A DNA stretch of 64,000 nucleotides from Stramonita haemastoma (GCA_030674155.1 CM060322.1:65085824-65149823), one strand, 5' to 3'; positions 34,176 to 45,052 are shown, counted from the stretch's first letter. Program-made: numbers and translations. Notes: a model not told the origin generated them from the sequence alone.

Positions 34176-35331
34176 AGTATACATAGATATTCTGCACAAA
34201 GGCCACATGGGGGTTGAGCACACCAAACAGCTCGCTTGTGATATAATATTTTGGCCCAAGATGTGCCAACACATAGAAAATAAAGTTGCACAGTGTTCAG
34301 CTTGCAACAGCTGCAAAGCACACCTGCAGAAACAACCCCTCATCAGCCACCCTGTCCCCGACCTTCCCTGGTCCACTGTTGCAGCTGACATTTTTGACTG
34401 GGAAGGCCGCCAGTACCTCGTCACTGTGGACTCTATTCAGGATGGTTCGAGGTGGACTCTCTGTCTGATATGTCATCTCGCACAGTAGTCGGAAAGTTAC
34501 AACATCTGTTTGCCACACATGGCATACACAAAAAGTTATTAACAGACAATGACAGGCAGTTTGTGAGCCGTGAGTTTGAGCAGTTTTCACAAGAATGGAA
34601 CTTTGCACATATCACGAGCCGTCCCTACTATCCAAAGTCAAATGGCCTGGCTGAAAATGCTGTTAAAACAGGCCAAGCAAGTTCTGGAGTAATCAAAGAA
34701 AGATGGCACAAATAATATGCTGGGTTTGCTCTACCTGAGGAACACGCCAAGAGACTCGATGGGGTCGCCAGCGCAACGCCTCATGTCCAGACACACCTGC
34801 ACCACCCTCCCCACATCAACAAAGTTGTTGAGGTCCAAGCCCTTAAGCACTACCTGCACCCAAAAGAACCTCAAAAGGGCACGACAGCAGCAGAAAAGGT
34901 GTTACGACAAGACTACTTGAGATCAAAAACCACTGAGACCCAGTGAAGTTGTAGGTTTGCGAACTGAAAAGGGTTTCAAGAAACTGGCTATTGTAAAATC
35001 ACAGCGTGATACTCCAAGGTCTTACACAGTCATGTCTGAGGGAGCTGACTATATCCACAACTGGCAACACTTGCTTCCAGTGAATGAGCCAAGACCTCAG
35101 TGGAATGCACCAGATTACAGCCCACAGAATCTGGTGCCAGCTTCAATGGCCAATTCCTCACCCCAGCCACCTCACGGCAGTTTATCTTTCCCAAAATCTT
35201 ACCCTTTAGTTAGCGCAATACTGCCTCTGTTATTCTGTGGCGGACCTTATCCATTCGGCTACACTGTAAGCGAAATTCCAAAGAACAGCAGGCAGGCTGG
35301 CTCAGGCTCCCTACTATTTCTCTGTATTTGA
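34176..35331 (+). pseudogene. gypsy integrase
   Basis: Starting upstream at about 32894 and resuming at 34191 after the nested retroposon. Zinc-binding part 'HKGHMGVEHTKQLA' (HH) and 'CSACNSCK' (CC), then core pieces 'AADIFDWEGRQYLVTVD' (first Asp), 'LTDNDRQFVSREFEQF' (second Asp) and 'YYPKSNGLAENAVK' (Glu). The C-terminal part is frameshifted, with a chromodomain-free tail ending near 35330. Joins DNA copies to host DNA in the family; here it is broken by the insertion and frameshifts. Confidence 0.85.
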
Positions 35332-35870
35332 GAAACCCACGCTTTCCGATTAATGCGACATAAGTTTTCATAAAATCTAAACTAGAGTTTATATCTGAAT
35401 GAGAATAACTACACCTGGTTGCTCAATATACATGGATTAATCTGTGAAAGAATGGTGCTATGAAACGATCTGTAAGTAGTAAATTTAACACTTTGAAGTT
35501 CCCCATTTGTGTTATTCAGTGTCTGTTGTCTGCTTTGTGTGTAGAGCATATAAAAATTATATATCTGTGTTAGTATGTGTTGTGTTAGTGTTATTGTAAG
35601 TGTGTGTGTGTACATGTGTGTGTGTGCGTGTGTGCGTGCGTGTATGTGCGTGCGTGCGTGCGTATGTGTATGCATACCACATTAAGTGTAAGAGTTGTTT
35701 AGGGATTTTTTGTGATTGTCCTCCATCCTCTGGTCACTTTTCTATTCATTTTATAGCGAAGAACAAATTAACAAACAAACAAAACAAAAGAATGAAAAGA
35801 AAAAAAGCTTAGGAAAAGCACATTGCCATAGATATGTCCTTGTGTCTATAATTAAATTTCAATGACAGCA

Positions 35871-35875
<5 letters not shown>
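35332..35875. other. gypsy 3' region, non-coding
   Basis: AT-rich DNA with a (GT)n-like array at 35598-35670. No ORF is recognised. It lies between pol and a CT microsatellite. Confidence 0.5.

Positions 35876-35925
<50 letters not shown>
35876..35925. repeat. (CT)n microsatellite
   Basis: About 50 bp of CT repeats immediately upstream of an ORF-bearing segment. Confidence 0.9.
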
Positions 35926-35929
<4 letters not shown>

Positions 35930-36032
35930 CTCTTCTCTCTCCTCGGTGGCTTCCCTTGCTTGGCTACCAGCAAGACGTGGTTTCCGAAGTGAGAAAAGAA
36001 ATTTCCTATTTTCTACCAGAAAGACCTCCAGT

Positions 36033-36862
36033 ATGCCGGTGACGGGACTACCATCTTCTCTAGAAATGGTTTTGAACACCTTCCTGCAGGAAATGTCTCT
36101 CACATCATACAAAATCGATGGCAGAGAGAATCAAACTGTTATTGTGTTGCGCCTGTCACCAGCCCACCAACATTCTGCTACACACAGCCACAGTGACAGC
36201 GTTGTGTACCGTAAGAAAGGGGCAGTGCAAATTGCTAGAGACAAAAGGAGAGTGGAGACACATAAGGTCAGTTTAATGGAGAAACAACGTGAACATTCTG
36301 ACTCCCCTTTGAATTTGTTTCTCCCCACGCCCCCAAGTTTATTTTATAACACTGAAAATGAAATTACCAAGGACACGTTCAAAGATGACACACCCACTGG
36401 CCCTCCTGCTGTGCTGCTAAATCCGCACTTGCAACACGGCAAGCCCTCTCTTCTCCGTCATGCATGCCTGATTTTGACCCAGTGTCAGTGACAGTGCAAC
36501 TGCACGAGTTGGCACTTGAGGACTGGAGTTGCGACTCTGACACTGACAAGGATATTGAGGATGAAGATGTCATGACTGTGAGCAGTGAGGCGCCAACAAT
36601 ACCGCCTGTGACACTGACAGAGCACAGATCTACAGAAGATGCGACAGAGAACAGCCATAGAGTGGAACCATTCGAAACGAATGCCATCGCCATCGATGAA
36701 TCAGGAAACAGCACCACTGTGTCACGCGGGATGTTGATGGAACTTTTTCAACAATTTGCAGACTCAATGGACAAGGGCTTCCAGTCATTAAAGGAAGCAA
36801 ATGAAGACGGAAATCATCCAGACACCTCCAGTGACCAGCCAGCAGCACAACCACACCGCTAA
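36033..36862 (+). pseudogene. unrecognised ORF block inside the gypsy 3' region, probably LINE ORF1-like
   Basis: The frame 36033-36491 continues in another frame from 36464 to 36862 (possible +1/-1 shift where both are open). The first part has 'LEMVLNTFLQEM' and a basic motif 'VVYRKKGAVQIARDKRRVE'. The second is acidic with 'DSDTDKDIEDEDVMTVS' and a helical end 'MLMELFQQFADSMDKGF'. A YRKK...RD..R motif occurs, from memory, in abundant uncharacterised proteins of invertebrate genomes. A 3'UTR-like stretch with AATAAA (37070) and (TCATTG)n at 37080-37095 follows, the look of a LINE 3' end. No function is assigned. Confidence 0.45.
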
Positions 36863-37067
36863 TGCCGCTCTGTGACAGTTCCACAGTCCCTGCTACGACA
36901 TCGGTTATTACCAGTGACATCCACATAAACTATTATAAACAATACCCCGTTTGGGTTACCAATCGCAAAGAATCGTTGATGTTGTACAGTGTTGAAATTT
37001 TGTTGTATCTTTCCATCTCGGTCCCCTCCCCCATCTACCCTTTGTGAATGGGTTGAAAAACCTAACC

Positions 37068-37092
37068 CAATAAATCTTTGTCATTGTCATTG

Positions 37093-37097
<5 letters not shown>
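37068..37097 (+). terminator. AATAAA plus (TCATTG)n retroposon-like 3' end
   Basis: 'cccaataaatctttgtcattgtcattgtca' directly precedes a CT microsatellite. It resembles the tail repeats of non-LTR elements. Confidence 0.5.
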
Positions 37098-37162
<65 letters not shown>

Positions 37163-37174
37163 GTGTGTGTGTGT

Positions 37175-37272
<98 letters not shown>

Positions 37273-37330
37273 ACGCGAGCCTGCGTGCGTGCGTTCGTGC
37301 GTGCATGCCTCTGTGTGTGTGCGCGCGCGC
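37097..37330. repeat. (CT)n-(GT)n-(GC)n compound microsatellite
   Basis: CT repeats to about 37159, GT repeats to about 37271, then GTGC/CGCG-rich units. Alternating purine-pyrimidine over more than 100 bp. Confidence 0.95.
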
Positions 37331-38350
37331 ACTCACGCCACACATACCTAACTAAAAGTAAAATGTCAAGCTTCTCTTTAGTGTTATTGAATAATGACTG
37401 GCTTAAATCTTTGTGTTGAAAAGTAATGTTAGTTGTATCTTTAAAAGAGAAATATATAAAGAGATTTGTACTTCGTGCACTGACCATCAGTATCATAACA
37501 GCAACAAAACAATTAGAACACGTAGACCTCTAGACCTACAGATAGGGTATTTTGTAGACGGCTACATATGGTAGACATCTGTGTTATATCACATCTCCCG
37601 GAAATCAGGCCGTTCCACGATGGCTATGTGCCTTCAGGCCTGTAAGTCTGGTAGGCTACTGTGTAAGGATCTACTTACCTCGGTGCAAAAATAGTGCTGT
37701 TTGACTGGGACTAAGATGACTGTTAGCTATTCTCGCGTTGCAAATGTTGACATTGGTGCAACGTGGATTTTGACTCTGACACTGAGGGATCAGTGGAGGT
37801 GAGAAGTGATGCTAGTTTGTTAAGTTTTTCGGCCTCTGCCTTCTTTTCTCTCCCACTGCCGAACTAAAAGTGTTAGGAGTTGGTGTGACCTACACACCAG
37901 ATCCCTCAGACTGCTTTGCATGCCTCTGTTGCAGTTTCCCCACCCACAAACACTATCCAGAGACCCAGCCCCTCAGCCAGTGGGCACCCTGACTACTCTA
38001 CCTCCCAGCGCTTGCTGACTTCATCCTCAGTCCCTGCTCCCAGCTCTCTTCCTCCTGCAGTGTCCTGCCCAGTGTCCATGCCAGCTTGGAAACCAGGCCA
38101 AGATCAGCGCCAACCTGTGGTCACAGCTCTGGGAGAGTTTCTAAGCCCAACATACTTTGACACTTGATTATTTGCATTGAAATTCCGGGGTTTTTTGTTG
38201 TTGTTTTGTTTGTTTGTTTTTCATTTCAGGAAAAGGCAGGAAGAAAATAGACTCATAAATGTTGATGTCCTTGTTTTATTTAAAAGAGTTCTGCCATTTT
38301 ATTTTAACTTATGGCAGACTCCCACAAATGGTGTGCGAGTTGAGTTGAAT
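37331..38350 (+). other. gypsy 3' region, no recognised gene
   Basis: About 1 kb between the microsatellite and the 48-bp repeats. It holds an open frame at 37916-38167 rich in Pro and Ser ('SAPSSLPPAVSCPVSMP'-like composition) without recognisable domain. An earlier stretch (37740-37830) contains 'gactctgacactgagg' similar to the acidic part of the ORF at 36530, possibly a second copy of that ORF. Low certainty. Confidence 0.35.
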
Positions 38351-38590
38351 TGTGGTGCAACCGAACATGCATTGAACAATTGCAGTTTAGTTTATACCTG
38401 TGGTGCAACCGAACATGCATTGAACAATTGCAGTTTAGTTTATACCTGTGGCGCAACAGAACATGCATTGAACAATTGCAGTTTAGTTTATACCTCTGGT
38501 GCAACAGAACATGCATTGAACAATTGCAGTTTAGTTTATACCTGTGATGCACGGAAGATGCATTGAAAATTTGCAATTTAATTTTATAAC
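38351..38590 (+). repeat. 48-bp tandem repeat, four full units plus one degenerate
   Basis: Units begin at 38351, 38399, 38447, 38495 and 38543. The unit length is 16 codons, so an in-frame repeat 'CGATEHALNNCSLVYT' can be read. It lies 40 bp upstream of the polypurine tract and 3' LTR. Confidence 0.9.
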
Positions 38591-38618
38591 TTTATTTTCT
38601 AACTTGATTTGTTTCCTT

Positions 38619-38629
38619 GGGAAGGGAGA
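38619..38629 (+). promoter_or_regulatory. polypurine tract
   Basis: 'gggaagggaga' immediately upstream of the 3' LTR, the usual plus-strand primer site of LTR elements. Confidence 0.7.
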
Positions 38630-38782
38630 TGTAGAATAAGTGTGTTCAACGTATGACGTCACAAGAAAGTGTGATCACGTGACTTCTGCATGCGCTTGGA
38701 GATGAAGCTGCCAAATTAAACTACTAGCTCATATTCGTTCTGGAGTCCCAGACTTCGATCTTGAATGGAAGCGCATTCTACA
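38630..38782 (+). repeat. 3' LTR
   Basis: 153 bp matching the 5' LTR with about ten differences. Followed by AAAAC, the target duplication. Confidence 0.9.
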
Positions 38783-39180
38783 AAAACAAAATAAAAATTG
38801 TGTACAATTCTGCTGTCAGTAAAAACAGGCCTAGTCATAGACTGTTTTTACCCAGGCCCGGATTGATCTCTATAAGTCAATCCTTGCTTATTCAGAAAGA
38901 AAATTATGGAATAATCTACCACCCTTTTCGAAATTAGCTCCTTCAAAACAAACGTATGTAAAACTTTTGAAGAAACAGCTCATGGACAAATTGTAAAATT
39001 AAATTTTTATGCTCGAAATACCTTACATCTGGATGCTTTGTAAACGGTTATTCTTACCCTCGTTTTGAATTTTCATTATTTTGTCTGTTTGACTTGAGCT
39101 GATATTGTACTGTCTTGGTTTTGTTTTATTCTATATTGTAAGGTCTGGATTAATATAAACAGTATTTTTCATTCATTTTT
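38783..39180 (+). pseudogene. decayed LINE (3' part), continuation of 28100-29734
   Basis: After the target duplication, plus-strand sequence reads 'RKLWNNLPP' and 'YVKLLKKQLMDKL' then stop at about 38995, the usual C-terminal end of CR1-group ORF2 proteins. An AT-rich 3'UTR follows. It completes the LINE into which the gypsy element inserted. Confidence 0.6.
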
Positions 39181-39330
39181 GTTCTTTTCAACATAGATTG
39201 CCATTGTCTTAAAAATGCCTTTCTAAGTCAATTTTCTCAATTTTTTGTGAGGGCAAGATAAATTTTTTTTAAAAAGCTGTGTAAACGTAGTATATCTTAC
39301 CCTCAATAAAGCTCATTCTGACTTTTGACA

Positions 39331-39358
39331 ACACACACACACACACACACACACACAC
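39331..39358. repeat. short (AC)n beside exon 3 donor
   Basis: 14 AC units on the plus strand, i.e. (GT)n starting 11 nt inside the intron after the exon 3 donor. Confidence 0.95.
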
Positions 39359-39369
39359 GGCCCAGGTAC

Positions 39370-39564
39370 CTGTGACAGGGTTGTCCTTGTTGTACTGGTC
39401 CCCGAGGCTCTGCAGTGTCCCCATGAAGAGCTTGATGTCCCGGGTGTCTGGGAAGAGCACGGTGATCTTGTGGAGCTCTTGCCGAACGTCTGGCTTCAGG
39501 CTTGTGAGGGCTCTGAACAGCACCTCGGCAAAGCTCTCACTAGGTAGGAGGACCACGGCAGCCG
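39370..39564 (-). CDS. host gene exon 3: C-terminal part of a macro-like domain
   Basis: 195 nt on the minus strand, acceptor 'tttactcattag', donor 'gtacct'. Phase 1 at both ends; 64 clean codons. Motifs include 'VVLLPSESFAEVLFRALTS', 'VRQELHKITVLFPDTRDI' and 'LFMGTLQSLGDQY'. The helix - strand (ITVLF) - helix order matches the end of macro domains in PARP14-like proteins (helix, then hydrophobic strand 'vrfvlfd', then a terminal helix). GC-rich and codon-like in an AT-rich intron background. Joins exon 2 and exon 4 in frame. Confidence 0.8.
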
Positions 39565-39569
39565 CTAAT

Positions 39570-40940
39570 GAGTAAAGCATAGCGGAAAGTGGCAAATTAG
39601 ATCTACTTTGCACCCAAATTTCTCCATCCAAATCTAAAAGAAAGCTAAAAAAATATATACTAGTAAAAAGTTTAATGCATTAACTTAACGTCTGTAATAT
39701 CATTTTGCAAGAATGATGACTGGATAAGTGCGAGCGATGATTTGATATTGGTAATAAACTTAAAAACTCGCCGCTACCGGAGCCTCACTGGCTGAAAACG
39801 CGACTCGGTGAATTTTCGTGCTTCGTCTTCCAACACGATCTGTCACCCCTTCACTATACAAACCTATTCATAGCGCATACCATTGGAAAGAAGAAACTCT
39901 CCACTAACCGATTATATGAGAGAAACTTTAGTGAAGTTTTTTTTAAAATACAGTATAATGCGTTAAAAAATTCCCTACATTTTTCGGAAGTCGTAGAAAT
40001 TTCCCTATTAATCGTACAAAAAAATCCAACACAGCTTTAAAAAGCTCGTTTTTTCAAGAACAAAAATCTCATTTCAGTTTATCGGTTATTTCCGTTAAAT
40101 GACGTCTGATTCTCATTTGCATACAGCACCCCCCTTCTAACTGACCAAAATGGCGGCCTTAGCGAGTCTACACATAGATGCTTCAGACTTGCGAACGTTG
40201 ATAGAGATTTTCGATGTGTACAGCGCATTTACACTCACATCTAAAGAAGTAAATGCTGTGCTTTTATTTTGTACGTAGTTACTATCGAATCTCGATGATT
40301 TTAGATTTAAAAACTTATCGTTGATCGCAAGTTTATCCCGGACTGGGATCGCAGGGAGCGAAGAACTAGGTCATCGAAGGGTGCTCTCAGAATTTATGAG
40401 CTGCGTGAAATTTTTCTATTATAACAATAAATGAGGGTGATGATTCTATTCTAAATAGTTTCTAGTAGTTTTTGTTTTTTTCTTAGGATCTGTACTTTGT
40501 TATATTGTGCCGAAATGTTCGACGAAACATCGTGAAAACAAATGCAAGAATGATAACTCTTGCCTAGATCTAATTTCTAATAGAGATTTGGCCGATTTTG
40601 TTTACCGTTTGTTGTGTCTGTGTGCATGTAAGACCGCATTTTTAACAGAAATAGTGATTTAAAGATTAGAAATCACTCCTGAATGCATCCATTTAAATTC
40701 ATGCAAAACAAAACTTTTTTTTTTATAATCAGAGCATACAATTGCTAATCAAATTGAGTAAAACTTTGTTCTCTGTGTTGGTTTCACATTTTAAACAGTG
40801 CATGAACTTTCTTCACTTCTTTTTCATTAAGTTGTTTTGTTTCACCAAACATGTAGTTAGAAAGAAAAAAAACACAAGAAAAACTGAAAACTTTGTAATG
40901 ATTTTATTGTGCACAAACAAGCCTATTCAATACTAATTTT
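39570..40940. other. intronic AT-rich DNA, no element recognised
   Basis: About 1.4 kb with no ORF above 65 codons that looks real and no TIR or tail noticed by eye. Contains 'aaaatggcggcc' near 40147 but only a short frame follows. Confidence 0.4.
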
Positions 40941-40942
40941 TA

Positions 40943-40944
<2 letters not shown>

Positions 40945-40998
<54 letters not shown>

Positions 40999-41029
40999 CA
41001 GAGTCACACAAAGTCACACACACACAAAT

Positions 41030-41095
<66 letters not shown>

Positions 41096-41116
41096 ACACA
41101 CACACACACACATAAG

Positions 41117-41188
<72 letters not shown>
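40945..41188. repeat. (AC)n-(AT)n-(AC)n compound microsatellite
   Basis: AC at 40945-41000, AT at 41034-41091, AC at 41092-41188 with short interruptions. The ORFs here are artefacts. Confidence 0.95.
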
Positions 41189-41189
<1 letters not shown>

Positions 41190-41600
41190 ACTCATACCTC
41201 TACAATTCATACTTGCATGTATGCACACTTAAATAAAATGTACAGACACTAAGAATACACACAGATTAGGCAACTCACAAAAATGTCCAAATTTGCATTT
41301 TTAATTGTACAAGAAAAATGTTAAAAAATACAACACTAATAAGTCTATATCATACAGGCATTGCAACAGTATGTCCACACAGTGAAAGATATTTCAGCAG
41401 AGGTCTAGGAGGTCTGTGATATATTTAGGAACAAACTATGCAAAGGTTAAAATCACTGGGCACAAAAAGGATACATGCAACATCACAATGCAACATGTAA
41501 GCTCACCAGAAACCTAAAATAAAAATAAAAAATTAATAAAAGAACACAGATGATCACATGAGTACACCTATGATATATTGTACAGAAGATGCTTGACAAG
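41189..41600. other. no gene recognised
   Basis: AT-rich DNA leading into the poly-G repeats. Confidence 0.4.
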
Positions 41601-41604
41601 ACAA

Positions 41605-42230
41605 AGGGGGGGGGGGGGGGGGGGGGGGGTAGGGGAAAAAAACAAACAGAATCACTTGGAATGGCCTTATAAAGACATGCGCATTGTTTCAAGACAAACA
41701 TTTTGATAGGTGTACCATTTTTGTCAGTCAATTAGAAACATATATGATGTTAATGCCTATTAGGGGGAGGGGGGCTGAGTGAGGGGGGGGTGAGTGGGGG
41801 GGGGACCAGAATAACTTGGAATACTCTTTAAAAAGACTCACTGTTTCAAGACAAATATTTTGATAGGTGTACCATTTCTATCAGTCAATTAGAAGCTGAG
41901 ATATGATGTTAATGCCTATTGAGGGGGGGGGGGGGGTGGAGGGGGGGGGAACCAGAATCACTTGGAATGCCCTTTAAAAAGACTCACCGTTTAAAGACAA
42001 ATATTTTGATAGGTGTACCATTTCTGTCAGTCAATTAGAAGCTGAGATATGATGATAATGCCTATTGAAGGGGGGGGGGGGGGGGGGGGAAGAGGAGTGG
42101 AGGGGGGGACCAGAATCACTTCGAATGCCCTTTAAAAAGACTCACTGTTTAAAGACAAACATTTTGATAGGTGCACCATTTCTGTCAGTCAATTAGAAGC
42201 TGAGATATGATGATATGCCTATGGGCTGGT
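41605..42230. repeat. about 150-bp tandem repeat with poly-G, four units
   Basis: Units begin near 41605, 41763, 41920 and 42070. Each has a G tract of 8-23 bases followed by 'accagaatcacttggaatg', 'gactcactgttt', 'acattttgataggtgtacca' and 'gtcagtcaattagaag'. Identity between units is high apart from G-tract length. Confidence 0.9.
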
Positions 42231-42890
42231 TTTGTGTTATTATTTGGACAGGTTTTATGCTTCACAAATTGTTGTCATAGGGGTGTTTTGGATGACTGCA
42301 GTTTGCCTCTACATGATTTTTAGCTTCTAAAAAAAAATACATAGCATCTGAGTAATAAGTACAAGCTGTAATATAGATCTTAGACACTTTTAGGCATTCT
42401 TGAGATTTTTACAGGAGGGTAAAGTACCCCTTTCAGCTCAATTCGCGAGCTATTTTTAGAATTTTTCTCTGATTTTGATGTAAAATTCCATTTGTTTCCT
42501 TTGACTTATTTTTCTGCTTTTTAGATATTTGTTTCTTCAAAGTAGCATAAAACAATATAAAACTAGTTTCAGCACTGTCAGGTTCATAATAAGCATGAGG
42601 GAGATGTCCAAATAAGGCTTTAAATAACGAAATGACATTTTTATCCCATCTGAAAATTTTTAAAGTGGTATATCTCAAAAACCGTCTAAGATAATGATAT
42701 GAAATTTTGCATGCTTCTTGATCTTGCTACTATCTTTCATTTGAGATAACAAACATCAAATCTTATGACATCTGAAAAAATGAGTGGTCCTACCTACATG
42801 AGTCTCACTCTCCATCCGCCCTTTCTCTGCCAGCACAGTCACCAAAACACTAACTGAAAGATATAGATCTATGTGTGGTGCTAGCGTCAG
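42231..42890. other. AT-rich DNA, no gene recognised
   Basis: A flanking stretch between the poly-G repeat and the 51-bp satellite. The minus frame 42678-42433 looks like chance. Confidence 0.4.
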
Positions 42891-42894
42891 GACT

Positions 42895-43735
42895 CTGGGT
42901 GGATTTGGCTTTGGCTTGGCTTGGCTTGGCTTGGTTTGGCTTGTATACCACCATAATCAAGCCACTCTTAAATGGCTTGGCTTGGCTTGTATACCACCAT
43001 AATCAAGCCACTCTTAAATGGCTTGGCTTGGCTTGGTTTGGCTTGTATACCACCATAATCAAGCCACTCTTAAATGGCTTGGCTTGGTTTAGCTTGTATA
43101 CCACCATAATCAAGCCACTCTTAAATGGCTTGGCTTGGTTTGGCTTGTATACCACCATAATCAAGCCACTCTTAAATGGCTTGGCTTGGTTTGGCTTGTA
43201 TACCACCATAATCAAGCCACTCTTAAATGGCTTGGCTTGGTTTGGCTTGTATACCACCATAATCAAGCCACTCTTAAATGGCTTGGCTTGGTTTGGCTTG
43301 TATACCACCATAATCAAGTCACTCTTAAATGGCTTGGCTTGGCTTGGTTTGGCTTGTATACCACCATAATCAAGTCACTCTTAAATGGCTTGGTTTGGCT
43401 TGTATACCACCATAATCAAGTCACTCTTAAATGGCTTGGTTTGGCTTGTATACCACCATAATCAAGCCACTCTTAAATGGCTTGGCTTGGTTTGGCTTGT
43501 ATACCACCATAATCAAGCCACTCTTAAATGGCTTGGTTTGGCTTGTATACCACCATAATCAAGTCACTCTTAAATGGCTTGGTTTGGCTTGTATACCACC
43601 ATAATCAAGCCACTCTTAAATGGCTTGGCTTGGTTTGGCTTGTATACTACCATAATCAAGCCACTCTTAAATGGCTTGGCTTGGCTTGTACTGTGTTGAA
43701 GTGTATACCATTGTAATCAAACCACTGCAAATTTA
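42895..43735. repeat. 51-bp satellite, about 15 units
   Basis: Unit 'aatggcttggcttggttt..cttgtataccaccataatcaagccactctta', 51 bp (46-61 bp where the CTTGG pentamer is lost or added). Because 51 is a multiple of three, long open frames occur on both strands (for example 'GLYTTIIKPLLNGLAWF'); they are not evidence of a protein. Confidence 0.95.
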
Positions 43736-43739
43736 TATG

Positions 43740-44096
43740 CATGAAATCCAGACTGCTCTCTCTGGGAAGAGTGTGTCGCCACTAGAGCAGTGTCACACAT
43801 GGTTTTTGTTTCTTTTCCTGTGTGTTTGATTCACGTGTATTTGTCTCCTTATCGGTGCAGTGTTTTTCTACACAACTTTGCCAGGGTCAGCTCTTTTGTT
43901 GTCGTGGGTTCTTTTATGTGTGCTGAATGATTGTTGCATACGGGTTCTTGATTTATCGTCTCATTGGAAAGACCAGCAATCAGAGCGCCACTCTCGGTCC
44001 AGTCTGTGGGGAGATCAGATTTGGCTCAAACGGGAATCGGCCCTGTAATTTTCGCTTTCTAGTCAGATGCGTTACCTCTAGGCCACAGATCCATTT
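43740..44096 (-). mobile_element. tRNA-derived SINE family C
   Basis: Minus strand: head at 44096-44030 (Box A 'ggcctagaggtaacgc', Box B-like 'gggccgattcccg'), central block at about 43990-43940 ('ttatcgtctcattgga', cf. 'tttatagtctcatccga' in family B) and 3' part 'agtcgggctgctct'-like to 43740. A diverged 3' part is also at 57347-57425. Confidence 0.7.
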
Positions 44097-44190
44097 TGTT
44101 TGGTTTGACTTGCACATTTTAGTATTTCAAATAAACCAACATAAAAAAGAAACAACAACAGACATACACAGGAGCAAACATGCAGAAGAA

Positions 44191-45052
44191 ACCAGCCACC
44201 ATAGGGCAGTGGTTAGCGCCTTGGATTCCGGACTGGAAGGTCGCGGGTTCGAATCCCATGAGTCATAGGGATTTTTCGGGCTCGGGCCGGCTCCTACCCA
44301 GAGTGAGTGTGCTGTGGGCTCAGTGGGGAGACTGGGACCACACAGTCAAACTTCATCAACTTTACGGAAGCGAATTGGAGTGTTGCTCAAATTACCTGAC
44401 CAACATTGCAGGTGTCTGTATCTCTCGGGCCTGGTTGACGTCGGGATATATTATGACAGTAAACGTAGAGAACAACCCTGTCAAGTAGTCTCAAAGCAGA
44501 TGCACCTCCACAGCAGCATCATTACATCCTCCTCCTCCTCATTGATTATCATGCAATAATAAAAATTGCCTCTGATTCTGTGGCTCCCGTTGCTCTGGTC
44601 TCATGGTGACCTCAGATTCGGTTTCCCCATACGCTTCTGTGCCTGTGGTGAGTTTGTGTCAAAGCCTTTGGGGTTGGAGGTTCGCGGGGAGGCGGTCGTT
44701 GGAGGGACGTTGTGGAGGTCTCCACCTCGGGTGGGTGGCTCACTCAGTCTGGCTCCGCGACTGAGCTAATACTGTCGTTAGTAGCGGGTTTAGTAGGTGG
44801 TGTCCTGCGTATGTTAGCTCAGAACAGGCACCACACCAAAGTGACCCAGCAGAAGTGCGGGGCCCCTCTGGCTGGTGGCCCCGCGGCGGCCGAATATTGA
44901 TGGGCTCCCTGTGAACTCCCGACCCCGGGGATGAAGCACAACGAATCAGGGTATGGCTGTGGCGGGGAGATTGAAATGAGCGGCGTGTGAGCAACAGGAC
45001 GGGGACGTCACAGAAGACGAGGCAGCAAAAAAAACAAAACAAAACAAAAAAT
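44191..45052 (+). mobile_element. long tRNA-headed retroposon, copy 2 (complete)
   Basis: 862 bp including an A-rich tail (45027-45050), flanked by a 12-bp duplication 'catgcagaagaa' (44179-44190 and 45053-45064). The head has 'gggcagtggttagcgcc' and 'gggttcgaatccc'. It is the uninterrupted reference for copy 1. The small open frames inside are unrelated between copies. Confidence 0.9.

Larger units (their letters stand above)
29735..38782 (+). mobile_element. Ty3/gypsy-type LTR retrotransposon, 9.0 kb with nested insertions
   Basis: Bounded by near-identical LTRs of 152-153 bp that begin TGTAGAAT and end ATTCTACA, flanked by AAAAC on both sides (29730-29734 and 38783-38787), a 5-bp target-site duplication as expected for gypsy integrases. 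The order is gag, protease, RT, RNase H, integrase. It contains a long tRNA-headed retroposon (32954-34175), a SINE inside that, a 60-bp SINE-tail fragment in RNase H and an unrelated ORF block in its 3' region. Stops, shifts and a lost RT Asp make it inactive. Confidence 0.9.

Noticed and set aside
38351..38590. CRISPR-like array
   Set aside because: Direct 48-bp tandem repeats without spacers in a eukaryotic LTR element; none of the other tandem arrays has unique spacers either.
29735..38782. Endogenous retrovirus with envelope gene
   Set aside because: No envelope-like ORF with signal peptide and membrane anchor was seen after integrase; the layout is a gypsy retrotransposon.
39301..39631. 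Exon 3 as a complete 120-codon gene
   Set aside because: The coding signal stops sharply at 39370 and 39564 at good splice sites; the extra codons are intron and GT repeat.
40140..40260. 'aaaatggcggcc' as a host gene start
   Set aside because: Only a short frame follows with no splice donor or domain that can be supported.
43003..43317. Minus-strand 104-codon repeat protein in the 51-bp satellite
   Set aside because: The unit is a multiple of three, so open frames arise on both strands without selection.
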